Positions 36,127-49,131 of a DNA stretch of 64,000 nt are shown in pieces. The position numbers and the translations under genes are program-made. Within the stretch, counting starts at the first letter, position 1. The number at the start of each line of letters is the position of its first letter. Where the stretch lies: positions 344,265,948-344,329,947 of the forward strand of contig NC_058523.1 of assembly GCF_904849725.1 (NCBI RefSeq), given 5' to 3'. This stretch comes from Hordeum vulgare subsp. vulgare. Taxonomy: Eukaryota; Streptophyta; Magnoliopsida; Poales; Poaceae. The notes under the pieces are model-generated. The model saw only the letters and a program-made list of their open reading frames with translations. It ran no database searches and had not been told where the DNA came from.

Positions 36127-36904
36127 CTACCATACTAATCTTCCACTCACGGGTTCAAGCATCCGCATAAAACATCTCATAAAGGTTGCCTCCATGGCCT
36201 GGGAGCTGAACCTGCGGATCAAGAAAAACTCGAGCCTGAGACCCATGAGAACCGTAAGGACACGGGTGTGGCCTTGGTCCCCTGACTGGTGGTAGTAGAC
36301 GTCCCCGAAGAGGGGTGACACCTCCTATAGCAGGCCAGTGAACATGAGCTGGACGATGAGTCCTAACGGGGTTCAACATCTCCATATCCCCATAACCTGT
36401 CTAAACTAAAGGTGCTAGCTGTGTGAGAGCTATCCACAAACTGGCACGAGTAGCATAGAGCTCCATACGAAGGGCACGTGCATCTCTGTCTCTATTCTCT
36501 AACATCTCAGTGGTAGACTACAGCAGCGGATCCTCCAAAGAGGAAACAAAGTAGACCCCACTGAGGTATCCTTCTTCTCCTGGCTGAGAAGCGGGAACAT
36601 AGCAAAACTCTGAATTCTGCAGCAGTGCATGTCTGGCTCTCATGACGGTCAACGTTGAATAGGCAGCATCTTGTACTACCATGTTAACAGTAACCCCCAA
36701 TCCATAAGACCAATGGATTGGCTCCTCGGCTCCAGGGTAGTCTCGGAATACCCTAACAGTGCAGAGGTACTCACTCTGGTTGATATCCCGGTACTGCTCC
36801 TCCGTTGTATACTCTGGGTACCAGCGGTAACCGGCTACCGACATCATCCTGACCAGCATGGCCGTGTGACCCGGCACATCAACGCACATAGTTAGACGGA
36901 CCAC
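36127..36904 (-). pseudogene. Extra ORF between primer-binding site and gag
   Basis: In sense with gag and pol, from 36904 (MVRLTMCVDVPGHTAMLVRM) to 36518, with related coding-like frames down to about 36127. The 128-residue part contains AGYRWYPEYTTEEQYRDIN, VRVFRDYPGAEEPIHWSYGL and VQDAAYSTLTVMRARHALLQ; no domain that I recognise, no membrane segment. It lies upstream of gag, where most Gypsy elements have untranslated leader. I recall similar predicted proteins in grass genomes but cannot verify. Function unknown. Confidence 0.5.
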
Positions 36905-37355
36905 CTAACGTGAACGGCGGCCAGGCATCTGAAATAGAGAGTAATGCAAAAGGCATTAGAGCTCTGGAGATAAAATTGGGCAGCATAACGGCTGTAAATG
37001 CTCAAAACAATTTTGAGACAACCCATAAAAGATAGGATAGCATAACCACTCAACTATTAAGTTCAATTCCATGGTCATCAAAACTTATTTTCTTTTCCTT
37101 GGAACAAAAGAAACTCGGATTAACTCTCGAACCATTTTCCTATAGTCTACCGATTAGTAACACGCGATCCTGAGAGATAGATAAGTAACCTAGTTCTTAA
37201 TCCCCGTAGAAAAGACGAGGATGACCAGAATAGAATGGATTGAGAAGAGAAGCAAGAAACTTACGTTCCCTTCCACAAATAATTCCCTTATATATAACTA
37301 AAGCATTTCTAGACTCAACTTCGACCAGTTTAGCTTGGTAATCCTACAGTCAGTC

Positions 37356-37369
37356 AGGCTCTGATACCA
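37356..37369 (-). other. Primer-binding site, tRNA-iMet type
   Basis: The minus strand reads TGGTATCAGAGCCT just inside the 5' LTR boundary, complementary to the 3' end of initiator tRNA-Met as known for many plant retrotransposons. Confidence 0.88.
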
Positions 37370-37373
37370 ACGT

Positions 37374-40300
37374 TGTTGGGACCCCGATCCTAAGCCATAG
37401 GAATCCAGCGTGTAACACATCGCATCCCTTTGCAGTCTCATGCACGGTTAACCCCACAGCTGCTACCTTACCTTAGCCGGGACCATTTGCACCTTTTGAC
37501 TCACGTATGCATTTGTGTCGCTAGCATTCCCATGTCATAGAACCCGGGTCGACATAACTAGTCTAAACTCAAGTGGCTGAAGTGTACAGAGACAGGCATA
37601 CATAACCCAGCAAAGCAAGTGTCGGTCATCAGCGAGTGTAGATGAGTCGTAGCAATCTACAAGGACTCCATTACACTGTGTGACATTTCCCCGTAGGGAC
37701 AAACACAACACCTAAGAAGGATACATGTCGGTCAACCAATGTGTCCGGAGCAGTAGCGAACTACCAAGGCTCGGTGGAAACACAAAGGGGCATTTCTCTA
37801 TATAGAGAGCTACTAAGGGCATACGACTAGGTGTCGAATCCCATGCATATCACAGTGCATCACAGGTACCCATGACATACTCGATATGCATAGATACAAC
37901 AATGGCATCACAACATAACCATACAACATCACAACATTTATTTAGAAGACTCGGAAGAGTCTTGCATAATATGTTCATACAGGTAGGGGTCACATGACCC
38001 GACACTCAAGTCATACAAGTAGAGTCATACAAACCAAGCGGAAGCATAAAAGTTGTCTGAGTATAGACAGTTGAAAGGAAAAGGCATAAGCCTGACTATC
38101 TACAGATCCCTTCTGAAAGGGGCCAGGTCGTAGCTGGGACAATAGCTACTCGTCATCATCGAGGTCTAGATAGAACCCACCTTTTGGCTCGTGGGTATCC
38201 TCTGCAACAATTATTAAGCAAACATGAGTACAAATGTACTCAGCAAGACTTTAGAACAGATCTATCTACTCATGCAGAAGTATCAACAAAGGGGGTTGTG
38301 GGGTTTCATGCAGCAAGCCAGCTTTGACTCTTGGCTAGACTAAACTACAATTTTGAATAGTTTTAACAACTTTGATAAGTCGTACATGAGTCCACTACCA
38401 CCACAACAATACACTATCATGGACTCCTTTCCGTCTCCCTGCGGAAATGCCATACATGATACTCACACTTACCTTGACACTTTTATGAGTAGCCATTAAA
38501 GTTATCTACGAACAACATATGTCTCCAAGTAGTCCATATCCGCGGACGCGGCTATTCGAATAGATCATAACCCTGCAGGGGTGTACTTCTTCACACACGC
38601 TCTCGCCACTTATCGCCATGTGCACGTCATGCACCCTCGGCAACCTTCAAGCGAAAGCCCAGCGAGGGAGTCTGCCACGACCGTTAACCATGCTAATATC
38701 TAGTCCAGGTTTATCGCCTATTTGAGAGTGAACCTGCACGGAAGTTCGGCCAAGGTTTCCGCCACGGCCCCAAACGATGTGCGCGGGGTTCTCAAGCCCA
38801 CCATCCGGGTGCCACTTGGTACATCGTGCCACTGCCTACCACATCATAGCCCACCTCTAAGGTCAGCACTATGCATGGCCTCCAGCATGACTATAAACAC
38901 CAGAAACTACTTGCAACTCCTGGACCGAGTACTAGGCGATTAATAAGTCAATTGGGGTCATATTTCAGGGTCGAGCATGTGGTAGTAACTAGTCTTGGAT
39001 TACATACACGGAACTCAGTTCCTAAGGACGGTTCCAATGAAACAACCCGCCATGTCCTCCTACATAGCCTTTCATCGGTCCCTTTACCAAATCAGCTTCC
39101 ACACTTATTCTTTGTCACTAACACACATTCATCCATTATTGTTCATCACCCAGATGAAACAGACCTGACACAACTCTAGGCATAGCAAGCATAGCAGGGT
39201 AAGACACATCATGTCTCCAGCAACTACCAGGTATGCTAGGTTCAAGGTTTGGCTATTTACTGTGACAACGACAGGTCATGCAAAGGAATAGGTTCAGCTA
39301 CCGAAGTAAAGCATTTGAAATATTTTGTCCTAATGCAATAAGTGGGAGCAGGAGCAAGAACATGGGTTTATATCGGGATGATCAAAAGGGTGCTTGCCTT
39401 GTTGCTCAGCAAAAGGATTAAATCCGCCAGTCAGATATTCGGACGTATCCGGAATGGTAGAGCCTACCGAAATAATAACGACAATCAATAACATTCATAT
39501 GCAACAATATGACGCATGATCATGGCATGAAATGAAAAGGTAGCATAGTTTAAGATGACTAACACAATCTTAGTATGAATCTAGTTTGAATTCAAAATTC
39601 AATATTATTTGAAATGGTATATTTATCAAATTCATTCAATTGATTTCACCTGATGTTGTTTCATAACTTTGTTTGTCATGCATGAAAATAGCACCATTGT
39701 GTTAATTGGATTTTTCTGATCAATTTGCATATATTATTTGTCACATTTGGAGTTATATTTAATTTTCTATGAATTTCCAAAGTTTTGCACTTATTCTGGA
39801 ATTATTATAAAACAGAAATAGTATTACTGCATCAGCATGACATCAGCAGGTCAATCTGGCTGTTGAAAGTCAAACGTGACCAGTGGGACCCACTGGTCAG
39901 TGACTCTGGTCAGATTTTAATTAAACTTTAAGTTAATTAGTTAGTTAACACAGCCCACATGTCAGTGTCTGGTTAGTGATTTAATTAACTAATTATTTTT
40001 ATTATCTTAAACTTAATTAGCCAGAGGCTAGCCCCACCTGTCATGGGCTCAGGGGAGTCAACCCACCAGCGCTGGGGTCAAACCCACCGGCGTTGAGCCG
40101 CCGGTAGCTCCAGGGACGGCGGAGGGCATTGGAAATGCACCTCCGGCGACCAAATGAGTGGTCGATGGCATCGGAGGAACGGCAACTCATCCGCGCGTCC
40201 ATTTTTGCTATGCTCAGGGGTTGAAATGGTGGGAGATGACGTCGGCGACGAGCTCGGCGGCTGCCGGAGCTCGGGCAACATCAAGATCATGGAAACAGAG

Positions 40301-41414
40301 GGCATTAGGGTCGGGGTTTGGCTCCTACAGGATCTACACGACGCACTGAAGGTAATGGTGGTCTCAGATGGACCAACCCATCATCGGAACATCACCGGCG
40401 ATGAGCTCCCGCGGTAGATCTCATCGGGCTATGGTGGAATTGGGTGCTAGGGCACGGGATCAATGCGGAAAAGAGGGGGAAACCATCCTGAGCACACACG
40501 GGTTGCAGAGACGTCGAGAGCGGGCTCGGGGACGGTCTCGAGAGGGAGAACAACGGCGGCGAGTTTCGGTGATCCGAGGAGGAAGACGACGGCTTCGAGG
40601 CGATGCACGGCTCGAGGGCTTGCTTCCTTTGGCGGAGACAACGTGCTCGATGAAGCGGAGCGAACAGCGTGCTAAGGGAGGCTTGAGGTGGCCAGGGACG
40701 ACGCCGAGCTCGAGATCAAGCTCGGCTCTAATGGCGGCCGAGAGAGAGGGACACAGGAGGGCGCATGACGAGATGGAGAGAGCTGGAATGGGTTGCGGGA
40801 GGTTATCCCTTCGCGGCCAGCGCGACGGGGAGGCCAGGCACGCACTCAGGTGCGTGGCCACACCGGAGAGAGCGACGGCCACCTCCTGCTTCTCGCTGGC
40901 AAGAGGAAGACGATAGCGAGGGAGATGGGTTGGGCCAAGGTAAGCGCTAGATAGACTTTTCCCATTTCTTTTCTTTTCTGATTTCTGTTTTAACCTTTCT
41001 GGCATTTGTTTCATTTTATTTTTGGCTCCAAACTATTTCTAAAATAGTGAAAATAATGTTGGGGTGTTATTTGGAATATTTCCAAACCCATATATAATAT
41101 TCAACATTTTATAATAACGAGTGATATTTAAAATCCCTTAATTGAATATTATCATGGGATTTTGTGTTTTAAATAAAATACCAAATGTACTTTTAAAAAG
41201 AAATCCACCCGTGAAATATTGTTTCCACTATTTATCAAAAATGATGGACTTTTTTGAAGCCCATTTGGAGTTCATTGATTTATCACAATTATGAGTTGGG
41301 TTGAATATGGAGTTACTAGGGTTTTTCTCTTTGATTTCCATTTTCACTTTTAAATGCAATAGTAAACATGAGCACAATCTTGCTGGACTTCAAATAGAAA
41401 CTGGGGATGTGAAA
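37374..41414 (-). repeat. LTR copy B (5' LTR of copy 1, shared 3' LTR of copy 2)
   Basis: 4,041 bp, plus-strand start TGTTGGGACCCCG (sense end) and plus-strand end GGGATGTGAAA (sense start, the usual TGTCACA now TTTCACA). It is the only full-length LTR in the array and sits between the two internal copies. Confidence 0.92.
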
Positions 41415-44400
41415 ACTCACCTGCACTCAAAAGAATCTCGTCACGAGATTTGGAAGTCGTCGGGAATAGCGCGGGATACTCAAGTTGGAGACGGTCCGCT
41501 CTTTCACATGTTGCCTCTTTTTAAGAATGAATTTACCATTGAACTTTAAGAAACTTGAGGTTTCAACGTCGAGTGGTACGCTCAGCTTGATCAAGAATAC
41601 GAACAGGGTATTCTCGGTATGAAAGGTTATCTTGGAGATCAAGCATTTCATGGTCCACTCCAGAGACAGGATCCGAGAAGCAACACCTGAGTTGTGAGAC
41701 GTGGAAAACATCATGAACCTTGGAAAGATGCGGAGGAATTTCCAACTGGTAGGCAACTTCTCCTCTTTGGCAAGAATGTGAAAAGGACCAATGTAACGAT
41801 GAGCCAAATTGCCTTTGATACCGAACCGATGGGTACCCTTCAAAGGTGTAACCCGAAGGTAAGCCTTCTCGTCAACTTCAAAGGTCACAGCCTTATGATG
41901 ACGATCATGTTGGCTCTTTTGACGAGACTGGGCTGTTTTCAACTTTTCACGAATAATGTGAACTTGCTCTTCTGCTTCCTGGATCATATCCAGACCAAAG
42001 AGTTGCCTCTCTCCAGTTTCTGACCAATTAAGAGGTGTTCGACATCTTCGTCCATAGAGAACTTCAAAAGGGGCTTTTCCCAAGCTTGATTGATAACTAT
42101 TGTTATAAGAAAATTCGGCGAATGGAAGACACTTCTCCCAATTCATACCAAACAATACAACACAAGCTCGAAGCATATCCTCTACAATTTGGTTGACTCT
42201 TTCTACTTGACCACTTGATTGAGGATGGAAAGCAGTGCTAAAAGATTGGTGAGTCCCCATGGAATTCTGAAAACTTTCCCAAAAATGAGAAGTAAAATTA
42301 CTTCCACGATCTGAGTTAATCTCCACAGGGACACCATGAAGAGACACTATTCGAGAGAGATATAACTCTGCTAGCTGGCTAGCTATTATACTCTCACCAA
42401 CTGGTAGAATAGGAGCTACTTTGGAAAGACGGTCCATGACCACAAAGATAGCATTATTTCCTTTCTTGGTCCTGGGAAATCTAGTGATGAAATCCATACT
42501 AAATTTATCCCATGAACATTCAGGAATAGCTAAAGGTTGAAGGGTGCCAGTAGGCCTTTGATGTTCTGCCTTAACTCGACGACAAACATCGCAGTTAGCA
42601 ACGAACTCAGCAATGTCTCTCTTCATCCTAGTTCACCAAAACCTCTGGCGTAGGTCTTGATACATCTTAGTACTACCATGATGAGTGGTGAGAGGAGAAT
42701 CATGAGCCTCCTTAAGGATCAACTGCCTCACATGTGGATTCTTAGGAACCACTAGATGGTTCTGAAAAAACACAACATCTTGATCATTCATGGAGAATTC
42801 CTTAGCGTTTCAGCTAATAATATTCTCCTTGATTCGAGATATACCTTTATCACGCTTTTGGCCAGCTATGATTTGATCCCTACGAGTAGGTTTCGCCACC
42901 AGGTTAGAAAGGAATCCTTGAGGAACAATGTGGAGGTTTAATTTCCGAAATTCCTCATAGAGATGTGGTTGACCTCGTTGTAACATCAGATTGTTACAAT
43001 AAGACTTACGACTTAGTGCATCAGTCATGACATTGGCCTTCCCCGGGGTGTAAGTTATCCCTAAGTCATAATCTGATATCAACTCAACCCACCATCTCTG
43101 CCTGAGATTCAAATCCGGCTAGCTGAAGATATATTTCAGACTTTGGTGATTAGTGAATATTTCGCAACGATTACCAAGAAGGTAATGTCGCCAGGATTTT
43201 AGTGCATGGACTATAGCTGCAAGCTCAAGATCATGTGTGGGATAATTATCCTCATGTCGACGCAATTGTCGAGATGCTATGCAATCACATGACGATCCTG
43301 CATGAGAATGCAACCTAATCCTTGTCGCAAGGCGTCGCAATGGATAACAAAGTTCTTAGAGAAATCTGGTGGTAGCAACATAGGTGCGGAAGTCAGGCGT
43401 CTTTTCAGTTCCTGAAAGCTATGCTCACACTGTGGTGTCCACTCGAACTTTTTATCTTTCTTGAGCAGTTCAGTTAGATTCTTTGCAACCTTAGAGAAGT
43501 TCTCGACAAAGCGGCGACATTAGCTCGCTAGACCAAGAAAACTCCTAACTTGCTTAACCAATTTAGGTTGTGTCCAATCAAGGACAACTTGAACTCTCTC
43601 GGGATTGAGAGCAATACCCTTACCAGAGATTACGTGGCCTAGATAAGTCACTTCCGGTAACCAAACTTCACATTTTGAAAACTTGGCATAAAGGCGATGC
43701 TCTCGAAGTTTCATCAATACCATCCTTAGATGCTCGGCATGTTCTTGTTTGTTCTTCGAGTAGATGAGAATATCATCGAGGTATACCACGACGAATTTAT
43801 CCAAATACTCCATGAAGATTGAATTCATCAAGCGAGAGAAGGTGGTTGGGGCATTGGTTAACCAGAAGGACATGGCGGTGTACTCGTATTGGCCCTAACG
43901 AGTGACAAAAGTCGTTTTTGGAATGTCCCCGTTCTTGATCTTGATTTGATGGTAACCTAACCTAAAATCCATTTTGGAGAAGACTGAGGATCCAGCGAGC
44001 TGATCATACAGATCGTTGATCCTGGGGAGCGGATACTTGTTCTTTATGGTGACCAGGTTAACTGGTCGATAATCTACAACCATCCGATCCGTTCCATCCT
44101 TCTTCTTAACGAAGAGGACGGGACAAGCCCAAGGAGAAGAGCTAGGACGAATGAAACCTTTATTCAAGGCATCATCTAGTTGCTTATTAAGTTTGGCTAG
44201 CTCTGAGGGTGCCATCTTATAAAGTCTTCTGGCTATTGGGGCAGTTCCTGGAACAAGGTCTATCACAAACTCTACATCCGTGTTAGGTGGAATTCCTGGC
44301 AGTTCTTCTGGAGAAACATTCGGAAAGTCACGGACTACCAGAATGTCTTCAAGTTCTGGAAGAGGACTAGCATTGAGGGAATAGAATTGGCATTTGGAAA

Positions 44401-45062
44401 TTCGAGTAGAGGCATTAACTATCTCTCCCAATGGATGGGTAAGCTGAACATTTCTAGAATGGGTATCAATCTTGGCATAATGAGCTGACATCCAGTCCAT
44501 ACCCAAGATGATATTGATATCTGAGGATTTCAGGGCTATTAATGATGCTAGAAAAACTAGCCTGACTACTAGGATTTCATTGTCATAACTTATCCTAGAA
44601 GTTTGCCATTTACTACCACGTGTTTGGACAACTAATGGGATTGGCATATCACAAAAGGACATGTTATGCAAATGCACATAACTTTCGGAAATGAAGGAAT
44701 GAGATGACCCAGTGTTAAAAAGAACAGACGCTGGGTGATGATTGACAAGGAGCGTACCCAAAATGACGTCGGGATCCTGTGCAGCTTCTTCTGCTGAGAC
44801 AGAATTCATGTGGCCATGCGCAGGAGTTGGCTTCACATAGTATGGTTTGCCCGGCTTGCCTTGCCCAACAAACTTCCCAGGTTGCTTGGCAGCTATATTC
44901 CGAGGACACTCTCGTGAATAGTGTCCTGGTCCTCCACACTTGTAACAGGTCACCTGATTGGCACGTGGTGCAGCATTGCTAGCTGGAGCACCATAGGTCT
45001 TTGCTCGGGGGTTGGTCTGGTTCGCCCAAGGCACCACATAGGATTGCCTCAGGGTATACCTC
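41415..45062 (-). pseudogene. Gypsy internal copy 2: partial gag, protease, RT, RNase H, integrase
   Basis: Sense 45062 to 41415. Begins inside gag ([17 protein letters not shown]), then zinc knuckle [14 protein letters not shown] and a protease triad written NTG ([13 protein letters not shown]), where copy 1 has DTG. RT stops at TAG 43897-43895, continues with VVVYLDDILIYSK, and has TAA in ALGLAS-type context near 43520. RNase H ([15 protein letters not shown]) ends at TAG 43121-43119. Integrase has CDVCRRVKAEHQRP, DFITRFPRTKKG, NSDRGSNFTSHF and QSSGQVERVNQIVEDML. A one-base deletion near 41766 shifts the frame in the C-terminal region. The chromodomain end keeps FLKVQW, which copy 1 has lost. 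TAGs at 43895 and 43119 match copy 1 stops. Confidence 0.92.
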
Positions 45063-46521
45063 ACATGTGAGTGTCTCGTTAGTGATTTAATTAACTAATT
45101 ATTTTTATTATCTTAAACTTAATAAGCCAGGGGTTGGCCCCACCTGTCATGGGCTCAAGGGAGTCAACCCACCGACGCTGGGGCTCAAACCCACCAGCGT
45201 TGAGCCACCGGTGGCTCGAGGGACGGAGGAGGGCATCGGAAATGCACCTCCGGTGACCAAATGAGCAGTGGATGGCACTAGAGGAACGGCCACTCATCCG
45301 CGCGTCCATTTTTGCTATGCTCAGGGGTTGAAACGGCCGGAGATGACCCCGGCGACGAGCTCGGCGGCTGCCGGACCTCGGGCAACATCAAGATCATCGA
45401 AACAGAGGGCATTAGGGTCGGGGTTTGGCTCCTACAGCATCTACACGACGCACTAAAGCTGATGGTGGTCTCAGATGGACCAACCCATCATCGGAACATC
45501 ACCCGCGACAAGCTCCCGCGGCGGATCTCATCGTGCTCCGGTGGAATCGGGCGCTAGGGCACGTGATCGATGGGCAAAAGAGGGGGGAAACCATCCTGAG
45601 CTCACAGGGGTTGCAGAGGCATCGAGAGCGGGCTCGGGGACGGTCTGGAGAGGGAGAACGACGACGGCGAGCTTCAGTGATCCGAGGACGAAGACGACGG
45701 CTTCGGGGCAAGCCAGGGCTTGAGGGATTGCTTCCTTTGGCGGAGACAACGTGCTCGACGAAGCGGAGCGAACGGCGTGCTCAGGGAGGCTTGAGGTGGC
45801 CAGGGACGACGGCGAGCTCGAGCTCAAGCTTGGCTCTAATGGTGGCCGAGAGAGAGGGACACAGGAGGGCGAATGAGGAGAGGGAGAGAGCTGGAATGGG
45901 TCGCGGGAGGTTATCCCTTCGTGGCCAGCACGACGGGGAGGCGAGGCACGCACCCAGGTGCTTGGCCGCGCCAGAGAGAGCGGCGGCCACCTCCTGGTGC
46001 TCGCTGGCAAGAGGAAGACGACAGCGAGGGAGATGGGTTGGGCCAAGGTAAGAGCTAGATAGACTTTTCCCATTTCTTTTCTTTTCTATTTCTGTTTTAA
46101 CCTTTCTGACGTTTGTTTCATTTTATTTTTGGCCCCAAACTATTTCTAAAATAGTGAAAATAATGTTGGGGTGTTATTTGGAATATTTCCAAACCTATAT
46201 AAAAGATTCAATATTTTATAATAACCACAGATATTTAAAATCCCTTAATTGAATATTATGAGGGGCTTTTGTGTTTTAAATAAAATACCAAATGTACTTT
46301 TAAAAGGAAATCCACCCGTGAAATATTGTTTCCACTATTTATCAAAAATGATGGACTTTTATGAAGGCCATTTTGAGTTCATTGATTTATCACAATTATG
46401 AGTTGGGTTGAATATGGAGTTGCTAGGGTTTTTCTCTTTGATTTCCATTTTCACTTTTAAATGCAATAGTAAACATGAGCACAATCTTGCTAGACTTCAA
46501 ATAGAAACTAGGGATGTGACA
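45063..46521 (-). repeat. LTR copy C, 5' portion only in sense
   Basis: Aligns to 39955-41414 of copy B and ends with intact TGTGACA at 46521. Its first bases join directly to gag sequence at about 45060-45063, so about 2.58 kb of LTR and the adjacent primer-binding site and leader are deleted. Confidence 0.9.
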
Positions 46522-47866
46522 GAAGGTGTCCGTTGACTTAGCATGGATCAAGACTGGGATTTTTCACTCCATTTGACGGAGAGGTATCTCGGGGCCCACT
46601 CAGTAATACAACATCACAAACAAGCCTTGCAAGCAATGTGACTAAATAGTTAGCCACGGGATCTTGTATCCCGGAACGAGTAAAGAGACTTGCCGGTAAC
46701 GAGATTGAAGTAGGTATGGTGATACCGACGATCGAATCTCGGGCTAGTAACATACCGAAGGATAAAGGGAATGATATACGGCATTGTGTGAATCCTTGAC
46801 ATAGAGGTTCAACCGATAAGATCTTCGTAGAATATGTAGGATCCAATATGGACATCCACGTCCCGCTATTGGATATTGACCGGAGAGTGTCTTAGTCATG
46901 TCTACATAGTTCTCGAACCCGCAGGGTCTACACACTTAAGGTTCGGTGACGTTTTCGGTATAGTTGAATTATTGATGTTGGTAAACAAATGTTGTTCGGA
47001 GTCCCGGATGAGATCCCGGACATCATGAGTGTCTCCGAAATGGTCCATAAACGAAGATTGATATATAGGATTGTTGTATTTGGCTTCCGGAAAGATTTTG
47101 GGCATTACCGGTAAAGTACCGGGAGTGACGAATGGGTTCCAGGGTTTTACCAGGAGGGGCCACCCACCCGGGAGAGAACCTAATAGGCCCATGGGAGGCG
47201 CACCAGCCCTTAGTGGGCTGGTGAGGCCAGTCCAATAAGCCTATTTCGGCCTAGGCAAAAAAAGGAAGAAAAAAAGGAAGGAGGTGGACAAGATAGGAAG
47301 GAGTCCTCCACCAAACCGAATTGGAGGAGGACTCCTCCATCCTTGCTTCGGCCAAAGCGTCCTCCTTGGAGTAGGAGGCAATCCACCCTCCCCTTGGTTC
47401 CTCGTATATATAGTGGAGGTTTGAGAAGGTTTTTGCACCTCAAGCCTTTGTGCAAACCTCTCTCCCTCCACTACTTCGTGACACCTCGTAGCCACATCGG
47501 TACGGCACAGCGAAGCCTTGCCGGAGTAGCTCCACCATCATCACCGCCATGCCGTCGTGCTGTCGGAGAATTCAGCTACCTCTTCGTCTCTCTTGCTGGA
47601 TCAAGAAGACGGAAATCGTCATTGAGCTGTACGTGTGCTGAACGCGGAGGTGTCGTCCGTTCGATGCTAGATCGGGACGGATCGTGGGACGGCGGCGACT
47701 TGGATCGCGGAGATGTTCCACTACATCAACCGTGTTTCTTAACGCTTCTCGCTTAGCGATATACAAGGGTATGTGGATATGATCTCCCTCTCGTAGATGA
47801 TCATCACCATGACAGGTCTTCGTGTGCGTAGGAATTTTTTTGTTTCCCATGCAACGTTCCCCCATA
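46522..47866 (+). repeat. 5' LTR of the Copia element, first ~440 bp absent
   Basis: Starts GAAGGTGTCCGTTG, which corresponds to position 58503 in the 3' LTR, and aligns onward to the end near CGTTCCCCCATA. The missing first part would be left of the Gypsy array but is not there. A TATATATA-type box at 47404 precedes the likely transcription start. Frames inside it are not genes. Confidence 0.88.
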
Positions 47867-47867
47867 G

Positions 47868-47880
47868 TGGCATCATGAGC
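47868..47880 (+). other. Primer-binding site, degenerate iMet type
   Basis: Reads TGGCATCATGAGC one base after the LTR end; the usual form is TGGTATCAGAGC, so it carries substitutions and one extra base. Confidence 0.7.
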
Positions 47881-49131
47881 TAGGTTCATGCGTAGATGAT
47901 ATCTCGAGTAGAACACATAATAGTTTGTGGGCATTAATGTTCAATTTGCTGCCCTCCTTAGTCTTTTCTTGATTCAAAGGCATTGTTGGATTGAAGCGGC
48001 CCGGACCAACTTTACTCGTACGCTTACAAGAGACCGGTTTCATCGACTGACATGCAACTTGTTGCATAAAGATGGTTGGCGGGTGTCTGTTTCTTAAATT
48101 CAGTTGAATCGGATTTGACCGAGGCGGTCCTTGGAGAAGGTTAAATAGCAATTTTCATATCACCGTTGTGGCTTTGCGTAAGTAAGATGCGATCATACTA
48201 GATACCCATAGCAGCCACGTAAAACATGCAACAACAAATTAGAGGACGTCTAACTTGTTTTTGCAGGGTATGCTTGTGATGTGATATGGCCAAAGACATG
48301 ATATGATATATTGGATGTATGAGATGATCATGTTGTAATAGTTAAATGTCGTCTTGCACGTCGATGCTACACAACCGGCAAGATCCATAGGGTTGTCTTT
48401 AAATTTATTTTGCGCTTGCAGATGCTCTTGCTATATCGCTAGGCAGTAGCTTTAGTAGTAAAAACATAGATAGCGCAACAACCTCGATGGCATCACAATG
48501 ATGGAGATCATGATGATGAAAATCTTGGTGTGGCGCCGGTGACGATGGAGATCATGTCTGTGCTTTGGTGATGCAGATCAAGCAGCACAAGTTCATGGCC
48601 GTATCATGTCACTTATGATTTGCATGTGATGTTAATCCTTTTATGCACCTTATTTTTCTTAGAACGACGGTAGAATTATAAGGTGATCCCTCACCAAAAT
48701 TTCAAGATAAAATTGTGTTCTCCCCGACTGTGCACCGTTGCTACAGTTCGTCATTTCGAGACACCACATGATGATCGGGTGTGATAGACTCAACGTTCAC
48801 ATACAACAGGTGCAAAATAGTTGCACACGCGGAACACTCAGGTTAAACTTGACGAGCCTAGCATGTACAAACATCGCCTCGGAACACAAGAGACTGAAAG
48901 ATCGAGCATGAATCATATAGTTGATATGATCAACATGGAGATGTTCACCACTGAAACTATACTCAACTCACGTGATGATCGGACTTGAGTTAGTGAATTT
49001 GGATCATGTGACACTCGAATGACTAGAGGGATGTCTATTTGAGTGGGAGTTTATTAGTAATATGATTAGCTAAAATAAATTGTCTTGAACATAGTCTAAG
49101 TAATCTTTGCAAAATTTTATGTTGTAGATCA
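47881..49131 (+). other. Copia untranslated leader
   Basis: Between primer-binding site and gag start. No coding frame is seen. A T-rich stretch ending GTTGTAG lies just before the gag ATG (49119-49125) and looks like a 3' splice site; this is only a suggestion. Confidence 0.6.

Larger units (their letters stand above)
27708..46521 (-). mobile_element. Composite Gypsy element: LTR-internal-LTR-internal-LTR
   Basis: Three related LTR copies (27708-31350, 37374-41414, 45063-46521) enclose two internal regions, all in minus-strand sense. The family has about 4.0-kb LTRs, a tRNA-iMet primer-binding site and a chromodomain-like pol end, pointing to the Tekay/Del chromovirus branch. The left LTR lacks 389 bp of its sense 3' end. 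The second internal region lacks gag, primer-binding site and most of the third LTR through one large deletion. The right terminus (TGTGACA, 46521) is intact and sits inside the LTR of the Copia element. Confidence 0.88.

Noticed and set aside
37350..37372. tRNA-Met-like sequence
   Set aside because: Only the 3' acceptor complement of about 14 bases is present, at the LTR edge; it is a primer-binding site, not a tRNA gene.
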